A stretch of DNA of 7,676 nucleotides from Anaerolineae bacterium. Lineage in GTDB: Bacteria > Chloroflexota > Anaerolineae > UBA1429. Under the pieces are notes generated by a model, which had not been told where the DNA came from, ran no database searches, and saw nothing but the letters and a program-made list of their open reading frames with translations. The stretch is from positions 1 through 7,676 of the forward strand of contig JAFGLK010000359.1 in the NCBI GenBank assembly GCA_016928125.1, written 5' to 3'. The position numbers were made by a program, and so were the translations under genes. Below, one piece after another: positions 1 to 6,537 of the stretch (position 1 is its first letter; every line of letters starts with the position of its first letter).

Positions 1-1137
1 GACGTTCTGGTCCGTCTCGGTGATATACACCGGCAGGTGACGCAATGCCGCCGGGATGGCCTGCATGAAATCGATGTAGGTGCGAAACATCTTGCGGCGC
101 TGCTCAAAGGGAGGATCCATGCGCAACTCGCTGACGATCTCGGCCGGATCGGGGCTGCGTCCATACGTATGCAGGGCCACCCCGTCCAGCTCGCCATCCA
201 GGGCCGCCAGCATATCCCGGAAGTAGACGATCCAGTCGCCGCTGGGGTTGCCGGGATAGGACGTCTGCACATTCCAGGGCCCGACGGCCCCTGTGACGAC
301 CTGGTCGTCCTCGTGCCCAGGCAGCGAGCGAATCGCCTGTCTCACCATGGCAAAGGCCCGCGCATAGAGGGCCGGCGTGATCCACTCACCATGCTCGGGG
401 CCACCGGGGCGTTCCACAGCCAGGTTCATCTCGTTGCCCACGATCCAGATGTGGCAACCCTCCGAAGCATGCACAAAGCGTCCACACCGCTCTGCGAACG
501 ACTCATAGTGCTCGGAGCGGGGCAGCGTGCCCCTCTCGCCATAGCCGTGGTTGAGCCGCACGATCACACCATAGCCCGCATCCGCCAGGTCGCGATACGA
601 CCTGCCCGTGCGGTTGTCGGGGTCCCGGCCCAGCGCCTCGGTGATCAGCACCCAGCCCTTGCGCCCGGCCCAGCCCATATAGTGCTCGCCGCCGCGATCG
701 TGAAGGCCAAAGAGATAGGGCGACTCGCCCTTGGGCAGGGGCTCCAGAGGGCCGGCCTCGGGGATGCGCAGCAGTTGGCCCACCTGAATCGGCCGGCCGG
801 GCGATAGCGCGTTAAAGGCGGCGATCACCGCTGCCTTGCGCTCCAGGTCGGCCTCCGGAAGCGATGACGGACCCGGCTCGCGGCCCGTGCTGCGGACGCC
901 ATAGTAGCGGGCGGCGATGCTCTGGAGCGTCTCGCGGGGCCGTACCAGGTGCGTCACATAGCGCAGGCCCCAGCGCCCCAACCAGGCCTGCAGCTCGCGC
1001 TCAGCCAGCGCCACGAGCGCGTCATCACCGGCGACCTCGCCCGGCGAGGGCGAGGCCTGCTCCAGATCCACCGCCCGGGCGGCCAGCCGTCGCGCCAGCG
1101 ACTCGTCCAGACTGAGCTGGATCCTGCGCGTGGACAC
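1..1137 (-). CDS. LysM-like plus glycoside-hydrolase (clan GH-A-like) TIM-barrel protein, C-terminus cut by window edge
   Basis: Reading from GTG at 1137 gives 379 codons open to the left edge, so the 3' end is missing. Residues about 58-127 look like a divergent LysM (YVTHLVRPRETLQSIAARYYG, then FNAL..GRPIQVGQLLRIP), a glycan/peptidoglycan-binding fold. Residues about 143-379 read as a TIM barrel: GLHDRGG (strand 1), VIVRLNHGYG (strand 2), HIWIVGNEMN (strand 4), GVALHTYG (strand 6) and VYITETDQN (strand 7) at the edge. In clan GH-A, the NE after strand 4 gives the acid/base (E236) and the Glu after strand 7 the nucleophile (E374); both are present. The substrate cannot be read. The N-terminal 55 residues are charged and no signal peptide or membrane segment is visible, which is odd for a LysM protein. 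The start is set by GAGGA at 1150-1146, eight bases upstream. It begins one base after the selB stop, so it is probably coupled to selB. The LysM/GH assignment is fairly secure; enzymatic activity is inferred. Confidence 0.85.
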   Translation of the reverse strand, partial: MSTRRIQLSLDESLARRLAARAVDLEQASPSPGEVAGDDALVALAERELQAWLGRWGLRYVTHLVRPRETLQSIAARYYGVRSTGREPGPSSLPEADLERKAAVIAAFNALSPGRPIQVGQLLRIPEAGPLEPLPKGESPYLFGLHDRGGEHYMGWAGRKGWVLITEALGRDPDNRTGRSYRDLADAGYGVIVRLNHGYGERGTLPRSEHYESFAERCGRFVHASEGCHIWIVGNEMNLAVERPGGPEHGEWITPALYARAFAMVRQAIRSLPGHEDDQVVTGAVGPWNVQTSYPGNPSGDWIVYFRDMLAALDGELDGVALHTYGRSPDPAEIVSELRMDPPFEQRRKMFRTYIDFMQAIPAALRHLPVYITETDQNV

Positions 1138-1138
1138 G

Positions 1139-3133
1139 TCAAGCGTCCTCGACCTGGCTGTCGCGCAGAATGCGCAGGTCGCCCATGCGTTTGGTCACCC
1201 GGCGGCGATCCATGTCCTCAAGGAAACTCAAGGCATATCGGCGGCTGGTCCCCAACACGTCACGCACCTGGGCCACCGTGGCCGAGCCCTCATCGCGCAG
1301 AAAAGCGACCAGGCGCTGACGCATACGCTCATGGATGTCGGCCTCAACCAGCACATCGTCTGACAGCTTGATCAGGCGACCATCCTCCAGGAGAACCTGG
1401 AGCAACTCGGCGCCGATCTCCTCCTCCACCTGCTTGAGCGTGGGCGGGAGGCCCAGGCCCGATCCGCTCACGCCCGCGTTCGCGCTGGCCTGCGCAAAGG
1501 CATCCAATACCGCTTGCACCTGGCGCTGCTGCTGCGCAGAGAGCACCACCGTGTGCGCGGGCAACCATACGCGCTGGGCATCCCCTGCGACCACCTTCTC
1601 CACCAGGGCGCGCTCCAGGATCTGGCCCGCGAGCGCCCGCTCCAGGGAGAGCCGGCTGCCCAGCTCCTCCCGAGGCATGCCCACGCGCAAGGGGTGCGCG
1701 CCGTGGTACTCGCTCAAGAGCGCGGTCACCCGGGCCACCAGGTCGTCCCAGAACACGGGCGTGGTGAGTGGGGTATGGCCCGCCGAGAGCTCCGCCCTCG
1801 ACGGCATCCCGCCCGCCAGGGAGATGACCTGCCCCGTCTGGACGAGATCCTCCAGCACGCCGAGGGCCTCCTCAGCGCCCAGGCCGCTGCGGCTCACCAG
1901 ATCCCGAGCCCGCAGCACGCCGCGACCTTCCAGCGTGCGCAATAGCACCTGACTCGGATCTCCGCTGCCCAACGCGGCCAACCTCTCGAGCACGTCGGCC
2001 TGAAAGCGCTTGTAGCGCCTGCCCGGCTGCGTCTGGACGATCCGGCCCCCGCCGAGGGTCATGCTCGGCGAGGCCAGCCGCAGGATGTAGCCATCGCCGC
2101 GCGCCAGCGCCACCGGCTCGGCCAGGCGAATCTGCACCCAGCCCTCTTGACCGGGCTCCAGGCTCGACGTATCCAAGAGCCGCACATGCCCTTGCACGCG
2201 CGCCGATCCGCTGTAAAAGTCCACCAGCGCATTGTGCTGCAGAGGCCATGGCGAACTGGAGAGCGTTCGCAGGCGCGCATCCACCAGCGTGCTCGCGTCC
2301 AGGGTCCCCGGGAGGGCCACCACCTGGCCGCGAACCAGCTCATCCACAGCCACGCCGCTCAGGTTGATGGCCACCCGGGTGCCCGGCTCAGCCTGGGTCA
2401 CTTTCACCTTGTGCGTCTGCAGCCCCCGCACGCGGGCTCGCTGTCCGCCCGGCACGATCTGGACCTCATCGCCCACGTTCAGATGCCCGTCGAGCAGCGT
2501 GCCGGTCACGATGGTCCCAAATCCCGCGATGGAAAAGATGCGGTCGATGGGCAGGCGCGGTCTGCCCACATCGCGGCGCGGCACAGCCTGATCCAGCACG
2601 CGATCCAGCTGCTGCAGCAGCCGATCGAGCCCCTCGCCTGTGAGGGCCGACACCGGGACGATGGGCGCATCGGCCAACACGGTGTCGGCCAGTTCCTCGC
2701 GCAACTCCTCCTGCACCAGCTCGAGCCACTCTTGCGCCGCAGCGCCGTCGTCGCCGCTGCCCCCACCCGCCAGGCCAGGCACCAGATCGATCTTGGTCAG
2801 CGCCACGACCGCGTGCGAGACCTCCAGAAGATCGAGGATCGCCAGGTGCTCACGCGTCTGCGGCATCGCGCCCTCATCTGCGGCCACCACAAAGAGCGCC
2901 ACATCGATGCCCCCAACGCCGGCCAGCATGTTCTTGATGAAATCCTCGTGTCCGGGCACATCGACGATGCTCACTTCGCGCCCGCTCGGCAGCGTCACCC
3001 AGGCAAAGCCCAGGTCGATCGTCATCTCGCGCTCTTGCTCCTCGCGCAGGCGATCGGGATGGATGCCTGTGAGCGCCTCGATCAGCGTGGACTTGCCGTG
3101 ATCTACATGCCCGGCGGTGCCGATGACGAACAC
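1139..3133 (-). CDS. selB: Selenocysteine-specific translation elongation factor SelB
   Basis: SelB is a GTPase that brings Sec-tRNA(Sec) to ribosomes stalled at UGA codons followed by a SECIS hairpin. The 664-residue protein has the full architecture. The P-loop is GHVDHGKS at 8-15, the switch I Thr is in MTIDLGFAW near 38, G3 is DVPGHE at 58-63, G4 is TKID at 113-116 and G5 is SAL at 162-164. Beta-barrel domains II and III follow (about 190-370, with GFGTIVTGTL and ELVRGQVV). The C-terminal half (about 375-664) is the winged-helix array that binds SECIS RNA, ending in the SelB-typical TSRRYALSFLEDMDRRR. It is slightly longer than the roughly 610-640 residues of familiar bacterial SelBs, partly through a Gly/Ser/Asp-rich insert at about 120-134 after G4. 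The GTG start fits the P-loop spacing and the strong SD at 3152-3144. It lies five bases after the coiled-coil gene and one base before the LysM/GH gene. No selA or selD is adjacent in the window. Confidence 0.97.
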   Translation of the reverse strand: MFVIGTAGHVDHGKSTLIEALTGIHPDRLREEQEREMTIDLGFAWVTLPSGREVSIVDVPGHEDFIKNMLAGVGGIDVALFVVAADEGAMPQTREHLAILDLLEVSHAVVALTKIDLVPGLAGGGSGDDGAAAQEWLELVQEELREELADTVLADAPIVPVSALTGEGLDRLLQQLDRVLDQAVPRRDVGRPRLPIDRIFSIAGFGTIVTGTLLDGHLNVGDEVQIVPGGQRARVRGLQTHKVKVTQAEPGTRVAINLSGVAVDELVRGQVVALPGTLDASTLVDARLRTLSSSPWPLQHNALVDFYSGSARVQGHVRLLDTSSLEPGQEGWVQIRLAEPVALARGDGYILRLASPSMTLGGGRIVQTQPGRRYKRFQADVLERLAALGSGDPSQVLLRTLEGRGVLRARDLVSRSGLGAEEALGVLEDLVQTGQVISLAGGMPSRAELSAGHTPLTTPVFWDDLVARVTALLSEYHGAHPLRVGMPREELGSRLSLERALAGQILERALVEKVVAGDAQRVWLPAHTVVLSAQQQRQVQAVLDAFAQASANAGVSGSGLGLPPTLKQVEEEIGAELLQVLLEDGRLIKLSDDVLVEADIHERMRQRLVAFLRDEGSATVAQVRDVLGTSRRYALSFLEDMDRRRVTKRMGDLRILRDSQVEDA
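1146..1150 (-). promoter_or_regulatory. Shine-Dalgarno for the LysM/GH gene
   Basis: GAGGA (minus strand), eight bases before GTG at 1137, lies inside the last codons of selB. It decides the GTG start and supports re-initiation right after the selB stop codon. Confidence 0.6.
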
Positions 3134-3138
3134 GTCGG

Positions 3139-4479
3139 CTAGTCTCCTCCTTGCCTATCTTCAGGGCCGGGGCCTTGCTCCGCGGCCTGCGACTGGCTGG
3201 CGGGCGGCCTGGCGGGCGCGCCCTGGCCGCCTCGCTGCCCCTTCCCATCGCCCACGATGGCTGCAGCCACATCCTGCAGTGCGTCGGCCAGCGAGCTCCA
3301 GGCATTCCGGTGACTGCTGGCGAGCTGCTCCGTGGCGCGCATCTGCTCGCTGCGCACGGCCCCGAGGCGCAAGGACAGCTCATCCAGCGCGGCACGCTGC
3401 TTCTCCAGCTGGCTCTCGGTCGCCGTCAGACGCTGGTCCTGGGCATCATCCAGGCCCATCTGCGCCTCGGCGGCCGCCTCCCGGCGCTGCTCCTCTCGCG
3501 CCCAGCGCCGATCGAGCTCGCTGCGCAGCTCCACCAATTCGCGCCGCAGTTGCTCCTCGGCGATGCGCTGCAACTGCCGCAGGCGATCCTGCTGCTGGCT
3601 GACCTCCTGGGCCACCTCCTGCACCTCGCGCAGGACGCGCCGGTTCTTCTCGTGCTGGTCGCCATAGAATCGAATCTGGTCGCTCCACACCTCAAGCTGA
3701 TGGGCGTAGCCATCCAACTTGCGCCCCCACTCGGTCATGGTCTGGGCGCGCGTCTGCTCGGAGCGGCGCTGGATCTCGAGAAACTCGTCATACTGGGCAG
3801 TGAGCTCCTTGCGCATGTCCTGAAGAGCCGCCACCTGCTGTTCGAGTCGATTGGCGGTCGTCTCCAGTGAAGTGATGCGATCTATCGTGGGGCGATGCTT
3901 GCTCTTCTCCTCCTCGAGACCCAGGGCCGTCTGCTGGATCGCCACCACATTCTTCTCGATGGCATCCGCCAGCTGCCGCCGGGCCTCTTCGTTGCGCGGG
4001 ATGTGCCGACGCACGTCCTCCAGCGCCTGCTCGAGGCGCAGCAGCGATTCGTTCAGGCGCACATCCTCCGCCTCTCGCACCGCCAGTCCCTGCTCGAGAG
4101 GGCCAATACGCCCGAGGGCAAGCATGATCTCTTGGATGGCGCGGCTGTCTTGCTCGCGCTCTGTCTGGCGATTGCGCAGGAACTCGGTCTCGCTCTTTTG
4201 GCGCTCCTGTCGCAGCTCTGCCATTCTCAGAACCAGCTCATCCCGGGTGTGCTCGAGAGCCTGCTCGACATCCGGGATGCGCGCGAGCTGGCCCTCCAGT
4301 TTGGCCAGGGCCGACTCGAGCGCCATCACGCGCTGGTTCTGGTCCACAAAGGCCACCTGCTGCCGCGCGACCGTGTCGCGCAGCTCCTGCACCAGCGCCT
4401 TTTCTTTCCTCAGTTCTTCATCCAGCCAACCCGTATTCGGCCCGCTTGACGGCTTGCTCGCCGCGAGACGATCAGTCAT
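3139..4479 (-). CDS. Long coiled-coil protein of unknown function
   Basis: I recognise no catalytic or named domain. The 446-residue protein is almost entirely charged helix rich in Glu, Arg, Gln and Leu, with heptad-like spacing from about residue 18 to 407. The helix is broken by Pro/Gly at about 69 (RIPD), 126 (RIGPL), 160 (HIPRN) and 196 (HRPT); the last three breaks are about 35 residues apart. A segment near 231-275 (YDEFLEIQRR ... WSDQIRFYGDQ) is richer in aromatics and may be a distinct conserved helix. The last 35 residues are a disordered Gly/Pro/Gln/Ala tail. No signal peptide or TM segment is seen, so it is probably cytosolic and perhaps a scaffold. The start at 4479 is preferred because AAGGGG lies nine bases upstream; ATG at 4488 (three residues longer) abuts that motif and leaves no room for it. 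It ends with TAG at 3139, five bases before selB. Confidence 0.85.
   Translation of the reverse strand: MTDRLAASKPSSGPNTGWLDEELRKEKALVQELRDTVARQQVAFVDQNQRVMALESALAKLEGQLARIPDVEQALEHTRDELVLRMAELRQERQKSETEFLRNRQTEREQDSRAIQEIMLALGRIGPLEQGLAVREAEDVRLNESLLRLEQALEDVRRHIPRNEEARRQLADAIEKNVVAIQQTALGLEEEKSKHRPTIDRITSLETTANRLEQQVAALQDMRKELTAQYDEFLEIQRRSEQTRAQTMTEWGRKLDGYAHQLEVWSDQIRFYGDQHEKNRRVLREVQEVAQEVSQQQDRLRQLQRIAEEQLRRELVELRSELDRRWAREEQRREAAAEAQMGLDDAQDQRLTATESQLEKQRAALDELSLRLGAVRSEQMRATEQLASSHRNAWSSLADALQDVAAAIVGDGKGQRGGQGAPARPPASQSQAAEQGPGPEDRQGGD
3144..3152 (-). promoter_or_regulatory. Strong Shine-Dalgarno for selB
   Basis: AAGGAGGAG on the minus strand sits about ten bases before GTG at 3133, within the last codons of the upstream coiled-coil gene. 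It is the strongest ribosome site in the operon and fixes the GTG as the selB start. Confidence 0.75.
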
Positions 4480-4488
4480 GCCATACAT

Positions 4489-4494
4489 CCCCTT
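4489..4494 (-). promoter_or_regulatory. Weak Shine-Dalgarno for the coiled-coil gene
   Basis: AAGGGG touches the first possible ATG (4488) but is nine bases from the in-frame ATG at 4479, so it favours the shorter start. It is only a partial match to the anti-SD sequence. Confidence 0.4.
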
Positions 4495-4519
4495 GCCGTG
4501 GCCCCAACTTGCGCGCTCC

Positions 4520-4532
4520 GATGGTCACCATC
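4520..4532. repeat. 13-base palindrome in the gap between the YkuD and coiled-coil genes
   Basis: GATGGT, one centre base, ACCATC form a perfect inverted repeat inside the 75-base gap (4480-4554) between two co-directional genes. It is too short and has no T-run, so it is not a rho-independent terminator. It could be a small mRNA hairpin, a protein site or chance. Nothing else stands out in this gap. Confidence 0.3.
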
Positions 4533-4554
4533 CAGCGTTCACCCAACCTCTCCC

Positions 4555-6240
4555 TCATGGGTAGATGATCACCACATCGCCGATCTCGGCCCAATTGTAC
4601 ATCATAATGGCGTCGTCCGTGTCGAGCACGATGCAGCCAAAAGAACACCCTGTGCCCAAAGAGCCGCTCCACAGGGTGCGCCCGTTGCTCAAGATGGGCA
4701 GCGCGTGGAAGCCATTCTCAGAGCCCCCGGCCCAATAGATGCCCAACCACCAGGGCATGCGCAGATCCCATTTGGACGCATAGGCCTCCGGCAGCTTGTC
4801 GAGCACCTCGTAGCGCCCCGGCAAGGTCGGCGCTTCGCGTCGGCCCGTGCACACGCGAAAGACGTCCAGCACCTCGCCGTTCTCGTACAGGGTCACCGTC
4901 TTGTCCGAGAGATCCACCTCGATGCGCTTGGGCGGCGTGATGATATCGTTCACCACCTGCAAGCGAACCAGGGCGTCCTCCTTGGCCCCAGAGGCCGCAT
5001 CTTGCCACAGACCGAGCGCCTGCTCATACACGGCAGCCGACTCTTCCCAACGCTCCTGATCCTGAAGCACCACGCCATAGCGATAGTACGACTCGGCCAG
5101 CATGGTCTGCGTGTCGCGGAAGGTGGGGTTGCGTTTGTACAGACGCCCGAGGCGCTCGGTGGCGCGCTCCCAATCCTGCTGCCAGTAGGCGTCCAGGCCG
5201 CTCAGATAGGTGTGCAACTGCCGTCGCGTCTCCTGGAGCGGCTCGCTCTCCGCATCCAGGCGGATCGCCGTATCCAGTTCGAGGCGGGCCTCGTCGAGCC
5301 GATTCTCCTCGATGTAGCTCACACCCCGGTTAAAGTGCGCCTCGGCCAGCCGGGCGCGCGCCTCGTCGCTGTAGGGATCGATGGCACGAATTCGTTCGAG
5401 CGCCTCGATGCTGGCATCCCAGTTGTTGCGCGTCCAAGCGACGTCAACCTGAACCCAGAGCGTCTGGCAGCGATCCTCGACCGTCGGCGTCGCCGTGGCG
5501 TCGAGCACCATGGTGGGCAGCACAAGCGCCTGCGCCACGCCTACGTCCCGACGGGCTCTCACAATGCCCGCCCAGACGATGGCCGCCATGGCCACCAGCA
5601 GCAGAACCGCAAGCAGGGGGAGGCTCCCCCCGCGCATACGACCCATGGTCGGCGGCACAACCTCAGGCAGGCGCCAGCCCTCGAAAAACCTGGGGCGAGA
5701 TGCGCCCCGCTGGCCCTCCCTGCGGCCCAGTCTCTGCTGGGCACTGCCCACCATGTGCGAGATCGTCTCGCGCGCGGCGCGAGCCGTCTCACCCAACGGG
5801 CTCGCTCGCCGCGGAGGCTCTGATCGGCTCTCGTCCTCTCCCAGCGCAGCCACATCCCCGGACGCTTCTTCCGAGAGGACGCCGCCCTGCGCAAAGGGCG
5901 GCCCCTCGCCCGAGGAAGCTGGCGCTTGCGAACCCGACACCAGTGACGCGCCGCCCTGCTCGGCCCAGGTCATCGCCTGGCGGATGCGCTGGCTCTCGGG
6001 CAGAAAGGCCTGCGCCTCGCGCAGGTAGGCGAGAGCCCGATCCTTGCCCTCGGCCACCCAGGCCAGCCAGAGCCAGGCCTCCTCGTTGCTGGGATCGCTC
6101 TGGATGAGGCGTTGGAAGCGCGTGCGTGCTTCGGCCTGCTCGCCAGCCTGGGCCAGAGCGATGCCCTCCTCCAAAGGGGGCAAAGCCCTACGCCGCTGTC
6201 CGGAAGAGTCGCCGGCAAAGCCAGCACCCGAATCTGCCAT
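4555..6240 (-). CDS. Membrane-anchored TPR protein with C-terminal L,D-transpeptidase (YkuD) domain
   Basis: YkuD enzymes form 3-3 peptidoglycan crosslinks or attach proteins to stem peptides outside the membrane. The 561-residue protein starts with a TPR-like stretch (about 20-95, including DPSNEEAWLWLAW), then a low-complexity linker (about 98-195). A single TM helix follows at about 206-227 (SLPLLAVLLLVAMAAIVWAGIV). Several TPR units come next (about 258-411, e.g. FNRGVSYIEENRLDEAR, YYRYGVVLQDQERWEESA), then a YkuD domain from about 437 to the end. That domain begins RIEVDLSDKTVTLYENGEVLDVFRV in usual style. The active-site Cys536 lies in CSFGCIVLD and the upstream His512 in GFHALP; the usual SHGC His is Phe534. 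Topology is probably N-in, C-out, though Arg residues flank both ends of the TM. The start at 6240 is set by AAGGAG eight bases upstream; an ATG at 6270 would add ten residues without such a site. It is the first gene of the operon. Confidence 0.93.
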   Translation of the reverse strand: MADSGAGFAGDSSGQRRRALPPLEEGIALAQAGEQAEARTRFQRLIQSDPSNEEAWLWLAWVAEGKDRALAYLREAQAFLPESQRIRQAMTWAEQGGASLVSGSQAPASSGEGPPFAQGGVLSEEASGDVAALGEDESRSEPPRRASPLGETARAARETISHMVGSAQQRLGRREGQRGASRPRFFEGWRLPEVVPPTMGRMRGGSLPLLAVLLLVAMAAIVWAGIVRARRDVGVAQALVLPTMVLDATATPTVEDRCQTLWVQVDVAWTRNNWDASIEALERIRAIDPYSDEARARLAEAHFNRGVSYIEENRLDEARLELDTAIRLDAESEPLQETRRQLHTYLSGLDAYWQQDWERATERLGRLYKRNPTFRDTQTMLAESYYRYGVVLQDQERWEESAAVYEQALGLWQDAASGAKEDALVRLQVVNDIITPPKRIEVDLSDKTVTLYENGEVLDVFRVCTGRREAPTLPGRYEVLDKLPEAYASKWDLRMPWWLGIYWAGGSENGFHALPILSNGRTLWSGSLGTGCSFGCIVLDTDDAIMMYNWAEIGDVVIIYP

Positions 6241-6248
6241 GGCCGATA

Positions 6249-6254
6249 CTCCTT
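6249..6254 (-). promoter_or_regulatory. Shine-Dalgarno for the TPR/YkuD gene
   Basis: AAGGAG is eight bases before ATG at 6240 and selects it over the in-frame ATG at 6270. Short complementary arms CCGAT (6273-6269) and ATCGG (6247-6243) enclose the site, so the mRNA could fold around it; five pairs make this only a hint. Confidence 0.65.
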
Positions 6255-6317
6255 CGTGCAACACCCGCATCGGTAAGGCTGCAGACTGCGGCTCACCGCA
6301 TACTGACCATGGGCCGC

Positions 6318-6346
6318 ATTATACCATCTTGGGTAATGGGTGCCAA
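6318..6346 (-). promoter_or_regulatory. Sigma70-type promoter of the minus-strand operon
   Basis: On the minus strand TTGGCA (6346-6341) is followed after exactly 17 bases by a perfect TATAAT (6323-6318). Transcription would start near 6311, giving a leader of about 70 bases before ATG at 6240. The leader can form a small hairpin, five pairs with loop TGAG, at 6300-6287. In such GC-rich DNA a consensus -10 at ideal spacing upstream of an operon is a strong candidate. Confidence 0.8.
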
Positions 6347-6356
6347 CAGCCAGGGC

Positions 6357-6369
6357 CAGGCCCGGCCTG
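6357..6369. repeat. 13-base palindrome upstream of the operon promoter
   Basis: CAGGCC, one base, GGCCTG form a perfect inverted repeat ten bases upstream of the -35 of the minus-strand promoter. The position suits an activator or repressor half-site pair, but GC-rich DNA makes such palindromes by chance. Confidence 0.35.
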
Positions 6370-6374
6370 ACCGC

Positions 6375-6418
6375 CCTCTGCTCCGCAGGAGGCGCATAGC
6401 TGCTCTGCGGCGGAGAGG
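6375..6418. repeat. Imperfect 14-base inverted repeat between divergent promoters
   Basis: The left arm 6375-6388 (CCTCTGCTCCGCAG) and the right arm 6405-6418 (CTGCGGCGGAGAGG) pair at 12 of 14 positions around a 16-base centre. No U-tract follows on either strand, so it is not an intrinsic terminator. It lies midway between the two divergent -35 elements, where a shared regulator could bind. The function is inferred only from position. Confidence 0.45.
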
Positions 6419-6468
6419 TTTCGCCCCGGCGCCGCGAGCCCCATCCTTGTCACCTACTGGGCGCCGGT

Positions 6469-6497
6469 TTGCCCACTGCACGGGGCTGTGTCATAAT
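6469..6497 (+). promoter_or_regulatory. Sigma70-type promoter of the pepF gene
   Basis: TTGCCC (6469-6474), 17 bases, then CATAAT (6492-6497). Transcription would begin near 6504, leaving a leader of about 34 bases. A 5-base inverted repeat, TGGGC (6458-6462) and GCCCA (6471-6475), overlaps the -35 and could be an operator or chance. Confidence 0.7.
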
Positions 6498-6523
6498 GGA
6501 CTGCCTGATACTCAACACGACAT

Positions 6524-6529
6524 GAGGAG
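6524..6529 (+). promoter_or_regulatory. Shine-Dalgarno for pepF
   Basis: GAGGAG eight bases before ATG at 6538 fixes the pepF start. Confidence 0.7.
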
Positions 6530-6537
6530 AGAACGGG

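Noticed and set aside
37..807. Plus-strand ORF of 256 codons
   Set aside because: It is antisense to the LysM/GH frame, which has recognisable domains, catalytic residues and an SD; the plus-strand product resembles nothing.
1026..1141. Selenocysteine read-through of the selB TGA stop
   Set aside because: The frame continues for only about 37 low-complexity codons before another TGA, and the LysM/GH gene starts one base after the stop in another frame with its own SD.
2147..3142. Plus-strand ORF of 331 codons antisense to selB
   Set aside because: It lies over a secure SelB reading frame, has no SD or family-like sequence, and its His/Arg/Gln-rich translation is typical of antisense shadows in GC-rich DNA.
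4498..5823. Plus-strand ORF of 441 codons
   Set aside because: It is antisense to the TPR/YkuD gene, whose frame has clear TPR, TM and YkuD segments. Length alone is not evidence at this GC content.
6241..6270. Upstream ATG at 6270 for the TPR/YkuD gene
   Set aside because: In frame, but no good SD precedes it, whereas AAGGAG is ideally placed for ATG at 6240.
6375..6418. Intrinsic terminator between the divergent genes
   Set aside because: The hairpin lacks a U-tract on either strand, and no gene ends here; both neighbours start from this region.
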